Source of the DNA: Xylophilus sp. GOD-11R
GTDB lineage: Bacteria > Pseudomonadota > Gammaproteobacteria > Burkholderiales > Burkholderiaceae_C
Length of the DNA stretch: 64,000 nt
Assembly (NCBI RefSeq): GCF_033546935.1
Contig: NZ_CP137854.1
Coordinates: 1,984,001-2,048,000, forward strand
Reading direction: 5' to 3'
This document shows, piece by piece, positions 8,984 to 20,516 of the stretch (positions are counted from its first letter, which is position 1; the number at the start of each line of letters is the position of its first letter). Made by a program: the position numbers and the translations under genes. The notes under the pieces were generated by a model that searched no databases, had not been told where the DNA came from, and was given only the letters and a program-made list of their open reading frames with translations.

Positions 8984-9188
8984 GCTGATCCTCGGGGGTT
9001 GTGCCCCTCGGCGGCGGGCTTTCCTGCAGGCCGTCCGAAGGCCGGATCAGTGTAGGCAGCGGGGCAGGGCGCGATTGCGCGGTTCGAGCCGAGTTCTGTT
9101 TCGCGCGGGCCAAACTGCCGGCTGGCGCCGTCGAGCAGCATGGCAACCCGCTGTTCGGGCGCGTTTCTTGCATGGAAGATGGGTGGCC

Positions 9189-9998
9189 ATGAACAGCACG
9201 AACCCCGCGCGCAGTGTCGCTTTCCAGGATTACCAGGACATCCCCCGGCCGGTCTCGATGATCATCGTCGAGCACGATCCCGAGCCGTCGATGATCGTGC
9301 CGCGCCACTCCCATGTGCGCGCCCAGCTGGCCTATGCGGTCAAGGGCATGTTCACGCTCCACACCGCCGACGGCGCCTGGCTGGTGCCGCCGAACCGGGC
9401 GGTGTGGGTGCCTGGCGGCATCGAACACGAGATGCACGCGCGTGGACAGGCGGTGTCCAACCGCTCGCTTTACATCCAGCCCGACGCCTCGCCCGGCCTG
9501 CCGACCGAATGCTGCGTGATCGAGGTGTCGCCGCTGATGCGGCAGCTGATCATCGAGGCCATCGACATTCCGCTGCTCTACGACGAGGCCGGCCGCGACG
9601 GCCGGGTGATGCGCTTGATCCTCGACGAGATCTGCGCCGCGCCGCAGGTGCCGCTGCACGTGCCGATGCCGGCCGACGCCCGTCTGCTGCGCATCTGCCG
9701 CGCCCTGCTGGCCGATCCCGGCCGCGCGGGCGACCTGGAGGACTGGGCGCGTTTCGGCGCGCTCGGACGCCGCACGCTTACCCGGCTGTTCCTGGAGCAG
9801 ACCGGCATGACCTTCACCTTGTGGCGGCAGCAGGTCCGGCTGATGGAGGCCCTGCGCCGCCTGGCGCTTGGCACGTCGGTCACCACCGTGGCCATGGACC
9901 TCGGCTATGAAAGCCCGAGTGCCTTCACCGCGATGTTCCGCCGGGTGATGGGGCGCACGCCCCGGCATTATTTGGGGCGTGAGAGCGAGGCGGGTTGA
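9189..9998 (+). CDS. AraC family transcriptional regulator
   Basis: A 269-residue regulator. The N-terminal cupin sensor is clear (RHSHVRAQLAYAVKGMFTLH, then VPPNRAVWVPGGIEHEM), and the C-terminal third holds two helix-turn-helix units, ending VTTVAMDLGYESPSAFTAMF and RVMGRTPRHYLG, which is the AraC signature. Start at ATG 9189 follows a GGTGG element. It is divergent from the family 5 solute-binding protein gene, so that promoter region is the obvious target. Cupin-AraC proteins of this size sense small carboxylates or aromatics, but the ligand cannot be told. The end of the gene touches a HigA antitoxin remnant. Confidence 0.92.
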   Translation: MNSTNPARSVAFQDYQDIPRPVSMIIVEHDPEPSMIVPRHSHVRAQLAYAVKGMFTLHTADGAWLVPPNRAVWVPGGIEHEMHARGQAVSNRSLYIQPDASPGLPTECCVIEVSPLMRQLIIEAIDIPLLYDEAGRDGRVMRLILDEICAAPQVPLHVPMPADARLLRICRALLADPGRAGDLEDWARFGALGRRTLTRLFLEQTGMTFTLWRQQVRLMEALRRLALGTSVTTVAMDLGYESPSAFTAMFRRVMGRTPRHYLGRESEAG

Positions 9999-10046
9999 AC
10001 GCCGGCTTGCCGCCCTGTCGGCCGGCTGGACAGGTTCGGGCGTTGC

Positions 10047-10207
10047 TGATGGCCATCATGGCGGACGCCGCGCTGCGGCTGGCGCGCTTCTTCGGCAACT
10101 CCGAAGCCTTCTGGCTCAACCTGCAGAGCCAGTACGACGCCGACATCGCACGCCGCGAACTGATGGACGAACTCGCCACCATCGAGCCGTTCGCGATGGC
10201 GGCCTGA
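10047..10207 (+). pseudogene. Remnant of a HigA-family antitoxin (C-terminal end only)
   Basis: In the short gap between the AraC gene and the M20 gene, one frame encodes ADAALRLARFFGNSEAFWLN followed by LQSQYDADIARRELMD. This is the well-known C-terminal half of HigA/VapI-type XRE antitoxins (recognition helix end, then the conserved FWLNLQ segment). The N-terminal half of the helix-turn-helix and the HigB toxin are absent; the only in-frame upstream starts give no domain. The fragment is therefore read as the relic of a lost toxin-antitoxin module. The alternative, a short functional antitoxin-like protein started at TTG 9995 or ATG 10050, is less likely because the DNA-binding helices are incomplete. 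Confidence 0.7.
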
Positions 10208-10234
10208 CGCGGGTCGCCGACCCGCGCCGCGCCG

Positions 10235-11614
10235 TCAGACGCTGTGCAGCGCCGGCCGTGCCGCCGGCACCGCGTCCTGTGCGGCCTGGGCCTGCAGCCG
10301 GTTGACGCCGCACCAGCGCGCCATGAACACCGCCAGCACCGCGGTCGTCTGCATCACGCTGTCGATAGACACCCATTCGTCGATGCCGTGGATGTTGGCG
10401 CCGCCCGAGGGGCCGTAGCAGATGGCTGGCGTCTCGCCATAGAGGTTGAAGAACTTGCAGTCGGTGGTGCCGGTGAAGGCGGTGGTGGTGAGCTTCTTGC
10501 CGACCACGTCGAAGTGGCTGTCGGCAATGGCCGTGACGATGGGCGCGTCGTCCGGCACATGGCAGCCGTCGGCCTGGAAGCCTTCGTAAAGCACTCGGTA
10601 AGTCAGCGCCGCATGGGCCGGATGCGCTTCGTAGGCGGCGGCCAGCAGCGCTTCGACCTCCTGCTTGACCTGCGTCACCTTGCGGTCGGGGTAGAAGCCC
10701 AGGCGGATGTCGGCGCGGCACGACGAAGGCACGGACGAAGCCCATTCGCCACCGGTGATCTTGCCGAGGTTGAAGTTCACCGGGTGCTGGTGGTGCGCGA
10801 AGCTGCGGTAGCGCGCGCTCGGTGCGTTCCACTTTTCCTCGAGCTTCTTGAGCTCGCCGAACAGGTAGAGCGCGAAGTCGATGGCGCCCACGCCGGTCTG
10901 CGCCACCGAGGCATGCACCGGCTTGCCCAGCACCTCGATCGCCAGCCAGATCACGCCCATCTGGCAGGTCATGACGCCGTTCTCGGCGATCGGCTCCGGA
11001 ATGACCGCGGCGTCTGCCCGGTAGCCTGCGACCAGGCAGGCGAGCGCGCCGTTGCCGGTGCATTCCTCCTCGATCACCGACTGAAAGTACACCGGCGATG
11101 CCGGCTCCAGCCCGATCGACTTGAGCGCCCGGTAGGCCATGGTGTAGGCAACGATGCCCGCCTTCATGTCCGACGCGCCGCGGCCGTAGAGCCGGTCGCC
11201 CTCGACCCGGCCCGAGAAGGGGCTGCCGGTCCACAGCACTTCGGCGCCGGTCGGCACCACGTCGATGTGGCCGTTGAAGATGAGCGACTGGCCCTTGAAC
11301 GGGCCGCTCGGCCGGTGGATGCCGACCACGTTGGTGCGGCCGTCGTAGGACACGATGGAGGGCGAATAGGCCGGATGTTGCTTGAGCTTCTCTTCGTCGA
11401 TCTGGAATTCGTCGACCTGCAGGCCCATTGATTCGAAGGTGTCGGCGACCAGTCGCTGCGCGCTTTGCTCGTGGCCCAACAGCGAGGGGTGTGTGACCAG
11501 CTCGCTCAGCAGGGCGACGGTCTGCTCGCGCAGCGCGTGCGCGGCGGCGACGATGGCGGCTTCGTCCGCCAGGACTCCGGTGGTGATGTCGGATGGGTCG
11601 TGCATGTCGTTCAT
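10235..11614 (-). CDS. M20 family metallopeptidase / ArgE-DapE-type deacylase
   Basis: A 459-residue zinc-dependent M20 amidohydrolase. Metal ligands are visible in LIFNGHIDVVPTG (His and Asp), GRGASDMKAGIVAY (bridging Asp), and VIEEECTGNGAL (catalytic Glu pair); the insertion domain carries the conserved GGEWASSVPSSCRADIRLGF region, and the last ligand lies in CYGPSGGANIHGIDEWV. Members hydrolyse N-acyl amino acids or small peptides in the cytoplasm (acetylornithine deacetylase, succinyl-diaminopimelate desuccinylase and relatives). The length and insertions fit the broad ArgE/DapE group rather than the true biosynthetic enzymes. It is a single gene; the substrate is unknown. Confidence 0.9.
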   Translation of the reverse strand: MNDMHDPSDITTGVLADEAAIVAAAHALREQTVALLSELVTHPSLLGHEQSAQRLVADTFESMGLQVDEFQIDEEKLKQHPAYSPSIVSYDGRTNVVGIHRPSGPFKGQSLIFNGHIDVVPTGAEVLWTGSPFSGRVEGDRLYGRGASDMKAGIVAYTMAYRALKSIGLEPASPVYFQSVIEEECTGNGALACLVAGYRADAAVIPEPIAENGVMTCQMGVIWLAIEVLGKPVHASVAQTGVGAIDFALYLFGELKKLEEKWNAPSARYRSFAHHQHPVNFNLGKITGGEWASSVPSSCRADIRLGFYPDRKVTQVKQEVEALLAAAYEAHPAHAALTYRVLYEGFQADGCHVPDDAPIVTAIADSHFDVVGKKLTTTAFTGTTDCKFFNLYGETPAICYGPSGGANIHGIDEWVSIDSVMQTTAVLAVFMARWCGVNRLQAQAAQDAVPAARPALHSV

Positions 11615-11804
11615 GGCGTGATTCTTTCACTGCCGGGCATCGGTGTTTGTCCGGATCAGGCCGTGGTCTGTCGAGAACGCGCCGCTTGGGGCCGATGTGG
11701 GCCTGACGGCTCCATGCCCGCCGCGCATACCGCAAATGCGTGATGGATTTTCGATCGTCGTCGCGATCCAATCGGCGCGGCCCTTCGGCCGACTGGAGAT
11801 GCGC

Positions 11805-12407
11805 ATGGATCTGGATCGCGTGGTGCGTGAGGTGCAGAAGAAGCTGGGCGTGGAGGTCGACGGAAAACCCGGGCCGCAGACCTGGAAGGCGATCTACGCC
11901 AGCGTGATCGGCAAACCGGTGCCCGACACCAAGAAGTTCGCCGCAACGGCCGACCCGCGCTCCGAGAAAACCATCGCCGGCCTGCAACCGGAGGTGGCGC
12001 CGTATGCCCGGCTGCTGGTGGCGCGGGCCGCCGATATCGGTATCCAGATCAAGATCATCAGCGGCCTGCGCACCTATGCCGAGCAGGACGCGCTGTTCGC
12101 CCAGGGCCGGACCAAGCCGGGGCCGCGGGTGACCAATGCGAAGGCGGGCGAATCGAATCACAACTTCGGCATCGCCTTCGACATCGGCGTGTTCGACGGC
12201 GCCACCTATCTGCCGGAATCGGCCGCTTATGACGCGGTGGGGGCGGTGGGGCTGGAGATCGGCCTGGATTGGGGCGGCAACTGGACCACCATCAAGGACC
12301 GGCCGCATTACCAGCTGCGGCCGGGCTGGGCCGCGCTGATGTCGGAGCGGGAAATGCTGGAAGGGCTGCGCGCCCGGGTGCGAGACAGCAAGCCGGTGTT
12401 TGCCTGA
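11805..12407 (+). CDS. M15-type L-alanyl-D-glutamate / D-Ala-D-Ala peptidase (endolysin-like)
   Basis: A peptidoglycan peptidase of about 200 residues. The zinc signature SNHNFGIAFDIGVF matches SxHxxGxAxD, and the later HYQL supplies the third ligand, as in phage and bacterial M15C endopeptidases. The N-terminal 40 residues (VVREVQKKLGVEVDGKPGPQTWKAIY) look like a short peptidoglycan-binding repeat. I chose the ATG at 11805 because GGAG lies six bases upstream; the open frame continues to 11643 but that stretch looks non-coding. No signal peptide is visible, so export, if any, would need a holin or another route. No phage genes adjoin it, so it is either a domesticated phage lysin or a cell-wall recycling enzyme. 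Confidence 0.82.
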   Translation: MDLDRVVREVQKKLGVEVDGKPGPQTWKAIYASVIGKPVPDTKKFAATADPRSEKTIAGLQPEVAPYARLLVARAADIGIQIKIISGLRTYAEQDALFAQGRTKPGPRVTNAKAGESNHNFGIAFDIGVFDGATYLPESAAYDAVGAVGLEIGLDWGGNWTTIKDRPHYQLRPGWAALMSEREMLEGLRARVRDSKPVFA

Positions 12408-12423
12408 GGCCTGGCCGGGCGAT

Positions 12424-12458
12424 TTAAAAAAACCGCCGCGCGATCGGCTCGGCGGCGG
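12424..12458 (-). terminator. Rho-independent terminator for the small minus-strand gene
   Basis: On the minus strand a GC hairpin (CCGCCG pairing with CGGCGG across a loop of about 11 bases) is followed directly by a run of seven T residues. It lies just after the stop of the 12487-12726 gene and also sits downstream of the convergent M15 peptidase. Confidence 0.7.
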
Positions 12459-12486
12459 CTAGCGGTGTTCAGCAGCGGCTGGCCTG

Positions 12487-12726
12487 TCAGACCGACCGTT
12501 CGCTCGCCAGTGTGAGGTGCACCGTGACGACCACGCCGCCGTTCTGGTCGTAGGCAAAGGACCGATCCTTCACCACAAAGGAATGCGCCGCGACCGCCGC
12601 GAGGGAAATCGTGTCGCCAATGACCGGCACCGGCTGGTCGCCGCTGAAGTCGAGCGGGGTGTGCGCGAAGGCGGGCAGGGCGGCCTTGGTCTGGGCGTCG
12701 AGCACGAAGTGGATGGAAGCGGTCAT
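12487..12726 (-). CDS. Small conserved-looking hypothetical protein
   Basis: A 79-residue protein beginning MTASIHFVLDAQTKAALPAF. It has alternating hydrophobic stretches suggesting a small beta-rich fold (FVVKDRSFAYDQNGGVVVTV near the end) and no signal peptide or transmembrane helix. The ATG at 12726 is preceded by AACAGGACC and is preferred to an in-frame start 36 bases upstream. A good terminator follows, which supports a real gene. I do not recognise the family. Confidence 0.6.
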   Translation of the reverse strand: MTASIHFVLDAQTKAALPAFAHTPLDFSGDQPVPVIGDTISLAAVAAHSFVVKDRSFAYDQNGGVVVTVHLTLASERSV

Positions 12727-12830
12727 CGGTGGTCCTGTTGGAAAGGTCGTAGGGGCGACCAATGTAGACAGGGAGCGGCCGCTAACGTGTTTCCACGCGT
12801 GGCAGGCGTTGGGGCCACCATGCCTGACCG

Positions 12831-13772
12831 TTACCCGAAAACGGGGAGCACCTTGCTTCCCAGCTCCTCGATCACGTCCTGCACAGGTCGTCGGCCCCGC
12901 GTTGGATGCAGCAGTACATGGGCCACGCCGGCCGCTTCCAGCCGTTGCAGGTAGGCCACCAGCGCGATCCGTCCTCCGCGCATGCCCAACTCGATCGGCT
13001 CGGCGGGCGCCAGCGGGTCGTCCAGCAGGTCGAGGCCAAGCGACTGGATGAACGCCCGTTGCCGGCCTTGCGCACGCTCAGCCACCGCGGTGCGCCACAG
13101 CCCGATGCGGCCTTGCTGCCGCGTTTCCTCCCGGTGATAAGTGGCCCAGCCTTGCGCATGCGTGGCGATCCATTGCAATGACTGGCGCGCCGACCCGACG
13201 ACGAGCATTGGCACAATGGCAGCGGCTGGCGCCAGCACTTCATAACCGCCGGTCGCGGCGAGCAGGGGTGCACGCTGCGCCGCATGGAGCGAAAGCGCGG
13301 CGCGCACGACGTCCCAGCGTTCGCGGAACAACGCCGCGCGTGCTTCCAGATCCACCCCGAAGGCAGCGAACTCCGCCGCGCGGTCGCCGGATCCGAGCCC
13401 CAGGACCAATCGCCCGCCAGTCATCCGGTCGAGCGACAGCGCACTCTTGGCCAGGTGAAGCGGATCGCGCAGCGGCAGCACGGCGGCTGCGGTACCCAAG
13501 GCGGTCTGCCGGGTGACCGATGCAAGCATGCCCAGCCACAGAAAGGGGTCGTCGAGGACGGCCGCTTCCTGGTCGCTGCCTTGCGGTATCGACAGTGGCA
13601 CGTCGCGTGTCCACAGCGCCGCGAAGCCGAGCTCGTCGGCGCGGCGGGCGAGTGCGCATTCCAGGTCCAGGTCGGGCGGCGCGCCGGGCTGTCGCGCCAG
13701 GGGCGTCATCAGCCCGATGGTGAGTCGTGGCGCGGCGAGTACGCGGCCGTGGGCGGCATTGAAGGTTTGCAT
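12831..13772 (-). CDS. LLM class flavin-dependent oxidoreductase
   Basis: A 313-residue TIM-barrel flavin oxidoreductase of the luciferase-like monooxygenase class. Visible landmarks are LTIGLMTPLARQPG at the first strand, LGFAALWTRDVPLS, VLPLRDPLHLAKSALSLDRM, and GGRLVLGLGSGDR, which is the FMN phosphate loop of this family. The length and the LTIGLMTP opening fit the subfamily of short LLM proteins whose substrates are not assigned. It probably uses reduced FMN or F420-like flavin chemistry; in a betaproteobacterium FMN is expected. It is transcribed toward the small hypothetical gene and is not clearly in an operon. Confidence 0.85.
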   Translation of the reverse strand: MQTFNAAHGRVLAAPRLTIGLMTPLARQPGAPPDLDLECALARRADELGFAALWTRDVPLSIPQGSDQEAAVLDDPFLWLGMLASVTRQTALGTAAAVLPLRDPLHLAKSALSLDRMTGGRLVLGLGSGDRAAEFAAFGVDLEARAALFRERWDVVRAALSLHAAQRAPLLAATGGYEVLAPAAAIVPMLVVGSARQSLQWIATHAQGWATYHREETRQQGRIGLWRTAVAERAQGRQRAFIQSLGLDLLDDPLAPAEPIELGMRGGRIALVAYLQRLEAAGVAHVLLHPTRGRRPVQDVIEELGSKVLPVFG

Positions 13773-13806
13773 CCGGGGACGTTAACCCCGGGTGCAACGA
13801 CCCGTC

Positions 13807-15687
<1,881 letters not shown>

Positions 15688-15710
15688 GCCTGTCTCCTGT
15701 GCCCGTAGCT

Positions 15711-15725
15711 GTCGCGAAACGCGAC
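15711..15725. promoter_or_regulatory. Palindromic activator site 1 (candidate UAS)
   Basis: GTCGCGAAACGCGAC is a perfect inverted repeat with a 3-base centre, located about 130 bases upstream of the -24 element. With the flanking T it resembles the TGT-N-N-C ... G-N-N-ACA pattern of AcoR/MimR-type sites. Confidence 0.6.
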
Positions 15726-15754
15726 GGGGTCTGCGACACATTCTCGGACATCTA

Positions 15755-15767
15755 TCGCAAATTGCGA
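15755..15767. promoter_or_regulatory. Palindromic activator site 2 (candidate UAS)
   Basis: TCGCAAATTGCGA is a perfect 13-base palindrome sharing the TCGC/GCGA arms with site 1. A lone half-site TGCGACA lies between the two at about 15732-15738. Position about 90 bases upstream of the -24 element suits a sigma-54 activator. Confidence 0.6.
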
Positions 15768-15853
15768 CTTATCCATCGTTCGGTCAGATGACATGTGCAG
15801 CCTTCCCCCCAGCGGCAGGCCTGGGGCACCCCCGGGAAAGCCCCAGGTCCGAT

Positions 15854-15869
15854 TGGCCCGTGGCTTGCG
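15854..15869 (+). promoter_or_regulatory. Sigma-54 (-24/-12) promoter
   Basis: TGGCCC, five bases, then TTGCG matches the sigma-54 consensus TGGCAC-N5-TTGCA with correct spacing. It lies 65 bases before the aldehyde dehydrogenase start. An 8-base-stem hairpin (GGCGTCGC/GCGACGCC) at 15880-15900 sits at the expected transcript start and could also be a further activator half-site pair. Confidence 0.8.
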
Positions 15870-15933
15870 CAAGGACACGGGCGTCGCCGTTCGCGACGCC
15901 ACTTCCAACAACGTCGCAACGGAGACAACGGTC

Positions 15934-17454
<1,521 letters not shown>

Positions 17455-17468
17455 GCACGGGCCGCGTC

Positions 17469-17867
17469 ATGGTCACCAACCACGACACCGTGGCGCGGGT
17501 CACCGCCACCGACGCCGCCCTGGCGCTCATCGCCCTGCTGCGTGAGGAGCATGGGCCGCTCATGTTCCACCAGTCGGGCGGCTGCTGCGACGGCAGCGCG
17601 CCCATGTGCTTTGCGCAAGGCGAATTCGTGGTGGGCGACTATGACCGGCTGCTCGGCGAGATCGGCGGCGCGCCGTTCTACATTAGCGGGCCGCAGTTCG
17701 AGTATTGGCAGCACACGCAGTTGATCATCGACGTGGTGCCGGGGCGCGGCGGCATGTTCTCGCTGGAGGGGCGCAGCGGCCAGCGCTTTCTGACCCGCTC
17801 GCGACTGTTCACCGACGAGGAATGGGCCCGGCTGTCCGCAAGGGAGGCGCCGACGGCACGGGTGTGA
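17469..17867 (+). CDS. DUF779 domain protein
   Basis: A 132-residue DUF779 protein. The conserved block MFHQSGGCCDGSAPMC with paired cysteines and the tail FSLEGRSGQRFLTRSRLFTDEEW are typical. DUF779 genes are repeatedly found directly after ExaC/AcoD aldehyde dehydrogenases, as here with a 14-base gap, so it is almost certainly in the same sigma-54-driven operon. The function is unknown; the Cys-rich motif suggests metal or thiol chemistry that supports the dehydrogenase. Confidence 0.92.
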   Translation: MVTNHDTVARVTATDAALALIALLREEHGPLMFHQSGGCCDGSAPMCFAQGEFVVGDYDRLLGEIGGAPFYISGPQFEYWQHTQLIIDVVPGRGGMFSLEGRSGQRFLTRSRLFTDEEWARLSAREAPTARV

Positions 17868-17870
17868 GGG

Positions 17871-18608
17871 CTACGCCATGGTCCACAGGGCCATGGCGAC
17901 CATCATCAGGTTCTCGGTCAGCGAGACGAAGCCCAGGGGAACGTTGCTGCTGCCGCCCACGCAGGCGCACTTGAGTTTCCGCTTGTCGATGTAGACGGCC
18001 TTGAACACCGACACCGCGCCCACCGTTCCGATGAAGAGCGCCACGGCGGCGGCCAGGTGCGGGAGTCGGCCCGACACCATCAGCAAGCCCGCGCCCAGCT
18101 CGCCGAAGGGATAGAAATACGCATACGGCACGAACCGCCGGGCCAGCAGGTCGTAGTTGAGGAACATGGTCGAGAACGACTCGATGTCCTGCAGCTTGAG
18201 CAGGGCCAGCATGCACATGGCGAAGGAGACGAGCCACCCGAGAAGACGTCTGGCCGATGGCGGGTCGGGGCTCCACATGGCTGCCGCCGCCAGCAGCAAC
18301 GCCACCGCGAACACCGCGACAACCGGTCGGTAGGAAGTCGCTCCGGGCTCGGCCACTTGCAGGCCGAAGAACCGGCGCAGATCGTCGTAGCCGCCGATAC
18401 GCTCGCCGTCGATGAAGGTCTGCGGCGTCGTCTGGACATGGTGCTTTGCCTGGAACGCATCGGTTTCCTCGCGCGTCCTGAGCCGATGGTCGTCGATGTG
18501 ATAGCCCTTGCGCCAGAGCAGCCAGCGGGCCTTCAGGCCCCACGGGCAGATGTGTTCGGGCATGACCATGCGGTAGAGCACGGCGCTCTTGCGGGCGGAC
18601 GTCGGCAT
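17871..18608 (-). CDS. Glutaredoxin-MauE family membrane fusion protein
   Basis: A 245-residue protein with a soluble thioredoxin-fold N terminus followed by a membrane domain. Residues 10-85 resemble glutaredoxin: VMPEHICPWGLKARWLL contains a CPWG motif in place of the usual CPYC, so only one active-site cysteine remains, and TTPQTFIDGERIGGYDDLRRF is the cis-proline and glutathione-binding part. From about residue 95 there are four hydrophobic helices of the MauE/DoxX-like type, and near the end the pair KCACVGG recalls the cysteine motif of MauE. MauE-like proteins help oxidative protein folding. It is convergent with DUF779 and follows the DUF2254 gene on the same strand. The substrate is unknown. 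Confidence 0.82.
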   Translation of the reverse strand: MPTSARKSAVLYRMVMPEHICPWGLKARWLLWRKGYHIDDHRLRTREETDAFQAKHHVQTTPQTFIDGERIGGYDDLRRFFGLQVAEPGATSYRPVVAVFAVALLLAAAAMWSPDPPSARRLLGWLVSFAMCMLALLKLQDIESFSTMFLNYDLLARRFVPYAYFYPFGELGAGLLMVSGRLPHLAAAVALFIGTVGAVSVFKAVYIDKRKLKCACVGGSSNVPLGFVSLTENLMMVAMALWTMA

Positions 18609-18623
18609 GGGCTCTTCGACCTT

Positions 18624-19910
18624 TCAGCGCTGTTCGCAGACCTGGCGAAAACGCGCCTCGCGCCGACGCAGATCGGCCAGGTCACTGGGGTTGGAAATGC
18701 TGCGTTCGGCGTCTGCCAGGACCAGGCCCATGTGGCGCACCAGGGTCGCCACCCTGTGCGGTCGGCTTTCGCAGGTGGCGACCGCCGCCAGCACGTCGAC
18801 CATGCGAATCAGCACCGCCACGCTGCCGGCGGCATCCTGGCGAATCATGTGAAACATGGCGTCGACCAGGCCGTCGTAGTCGACCGCTGGCACCACAAGC
18901 ACGACACGCCCATCGCGCTTCAGCACGCCGCCCGGCAACTCGCGGCAGGCCATGTCGCATAGCGAAGCACCCAGGCGGTCGAGCACGCTGATGGCGGTGT
19001 GCGGATCATTGATGCCCTTGGACAGCGCCCGCACGCCGACTTCCACCAACTGGCGGATGGCGAACTCCAGATCCGCCGCGCTGCTGCGTTCGCCGCCGAG
19101 CCCGGTTGCGGCACGGATGGCCTGGTCGGCGCCCTCGCGAGGCGGCAACATCCGGGCGATCGGAGCACCGGGAAACACGTAGTCGCCCGGGCGCACCAGC
19201 AGTTCGATCGCGGTGTCGTTGGTTCGCGCCCAATCCGCGAGACTGTCGAGGTCGAGATGTTGCAGATAACCCCGGCGGCTGTCGCGGACCGGCTCCGCGC
19301 CGAGCCAGAACGAAGCATCGGGCGCCGATGTAGGCGGCACGTCGGTCGTGAGCCGGCGGATGGCCGAACGCACTTCTTCGCCGACCAGGTCGATCACGGT
19401 ATCGACGTTGATGCGGCTGGCCATGTGGCCGACGAAATAGACCAGGGTGGCGACGCACGCCAGGGCCAGCACGATGGCGACGGTCAGCGAAAGGTGGGGA
19501 ACGAAGACGCCTTCATCCTGCGTTCGCACGCTGCGCAGCACCATGAGCGCATAGGCGAAGGTGCCCAGGAAAGCGCCCAGCGTGATTTGGTTGCCCCGGT
19601 CGTGCGTGAAATTGCGCAGCAGGCGCGGCCCCATCTGGCCTGCCGCCAGCGACAGGGCCGCGATGGTGATGGAAAACACCGTGCCGGCGACACCGATGGT
19701 GGAGGACGCGACCGCCCCCAGCAGGGTGCGGGCGCCGGTGCCGCCACCGTCGTAGAGCCAGGCGGCCGCCCAGGCCTGCACCAGCCAGCCCCGTCGGTCG
19801 ACTTCGATCAACGCCAGCGCTCCCGCCACGCCCAGCAGCGCCATGAAGCCGGGAACCACCCAGAAAGTGTCTGCGAGAAAGGCCGCGATTTTGTGGAATG
19901 GTTTTTTCAA
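18624..19910 (-). CDS. DUF2254 family membrane protein
   Basis: A 428-residue predicted integral membrane protein of the DUF2254 family. The N-terminal half has four hydrophobic segments (for example FWVVPGFMALLGVAGALALI and LGAFLGTFAYALMVL), with the family block TVFSITIAALSLAAGQMGPRLLRNF. The C-terminal 230 residues are soluble and include LDLDSLADWARTNDTAIELLVRPGDYV and the conserved SKGINDPHTAISVLDRLG. Function is not established. It is 15 bases upstream of the glutaredoxin-MauE gene in the same orientation, so the two may be co-transcribed. Confidence 0.88.
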   Translation of the reverse strand: MKKPFHKIAAFLADTFWVVPGFMALLGVAGALALIEVDRRGWLVQAWAAAWLYDGGGTGARTLLGAVASSTIGVAGTVFSITIAALSLAAGQMGPRLLRNFTHDRGNQITLGAFLGTFAYALMVLRSVRTQDEGVFVPHLSLTVAIVLALACVATLVYFVGHMASRINVDTVIDLVGEEVRSAIRRLTTDVPPTSAPDASFWLGAEPVRDSRRGYLQHLDLDSLADWARTNDTAIELLVRPGDYVFPGAPIARMLPPREGADQAIRAATGLGGERSSAADLEFAIRQLVEVGVRALSKGINDPHTAISVLDRLGASLCDMACRELPGGVLKRDGRVVLVVPAVDYDGLVDAMFHMIRQDAAGSVAVLIRMVDVLAAVATCESRPHRVATLVRHMGLVLADAERSISNPSDLADLRRREARFRQVCEQR

Positions 19911-20109
19911 GCGTCGGATCCGAGAAAGGCAGCGCGGACGTTAATGCGTCGGCTGCGCGACGCCGTGACAAGAAGCTGCAGCTGCGCTTCGCGATGACTT
20001 CGCCAGGAGTTCGCATGCCTGCATCCGACACCGTAACCCAGCGTTTTCCGACGATTCATGCATCGGCGGCGCAGAAACTTTGCAGCCTGCAACCAGACCG
20101 GAGATCAAC

Positions 20110-20424
20110 ATGCCAAAAGGCAAGAAGACCACCTATACCGACAAGCAGCAGCGCCAGGCGGAACACATCGAGCAAGGCTACGAGGACCGGGGCACATCCA
20201 AGCCCGAGGCCGAGCGCCGCGCCTGGGCTACGGTGAACAAGGAGACCGGTGGCGGCCGCAAGGGTGGCTCGGGTGTCGGAAAGGCGACGGACACCGCGCC
20301 GTCGCGCAAGGGCGGCAGTTTGGGCGGCGCGGCAGCAGCCTCCCGCACCGCCGAGGAAAGGTCGGCATCCGCCCGCAAGGCGGCCGCCACGCGCAAGCGC
20401 CATGCCGCGCAGACCGGTCGCTGA
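20110..20424 (+). CDS. Small basic 'plasmid stabilization'-like protein
   Basis: A 104-residue highly basic protein. The N terminus TYTDKQQRQAEHIEQGYEDR followed by AERRAWATVNKETGGG is a widespread conserved domain often labelled plasmid stabilization protein without proof. The C-terminal half is low-complexity (Gly, Lys, Ala, Ser), resembling histone-like or DNA-binding tails (SARKAAATRKRHA). No signal peptide. The ATG at 20110 is chosen because the conserved domain starts there. It precedes another small hydrophilic gene and ku, and the three may belong to a stress or DNA-maintenance group. Confidence 0.75.
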   Translation: MPKGKKTTYTDKQQRQAEHIEQGYEDRGTSKPEAERRAWATVNKETGGGRKGGSGVGKATDTAPSRKGGSLGGAAAASRTAEERSASARKAAATRKRHAAQTGR

Positions 20425-20516
20425 GCGTTTACGGACGACTGAATCGCCATCGGCAGCCCCACGGCCGGGGTGTTTTCCTACGCGGTGGATCGCAGGCCGG
20501 TAGCAAGCTTTTCGCT

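Noticed and set aside
7388..9055. 555-codon open frame opposite the solute-binding protein gene
   Set aside because: Val/Gly/His-rich translation without features; the other strand encodes a family 5 receptor with a signal peptide.
11805..12407. M15 peptidase as part of a prophage
   Set aside because: No holin, tail, integrase or other phage gene lies around it.
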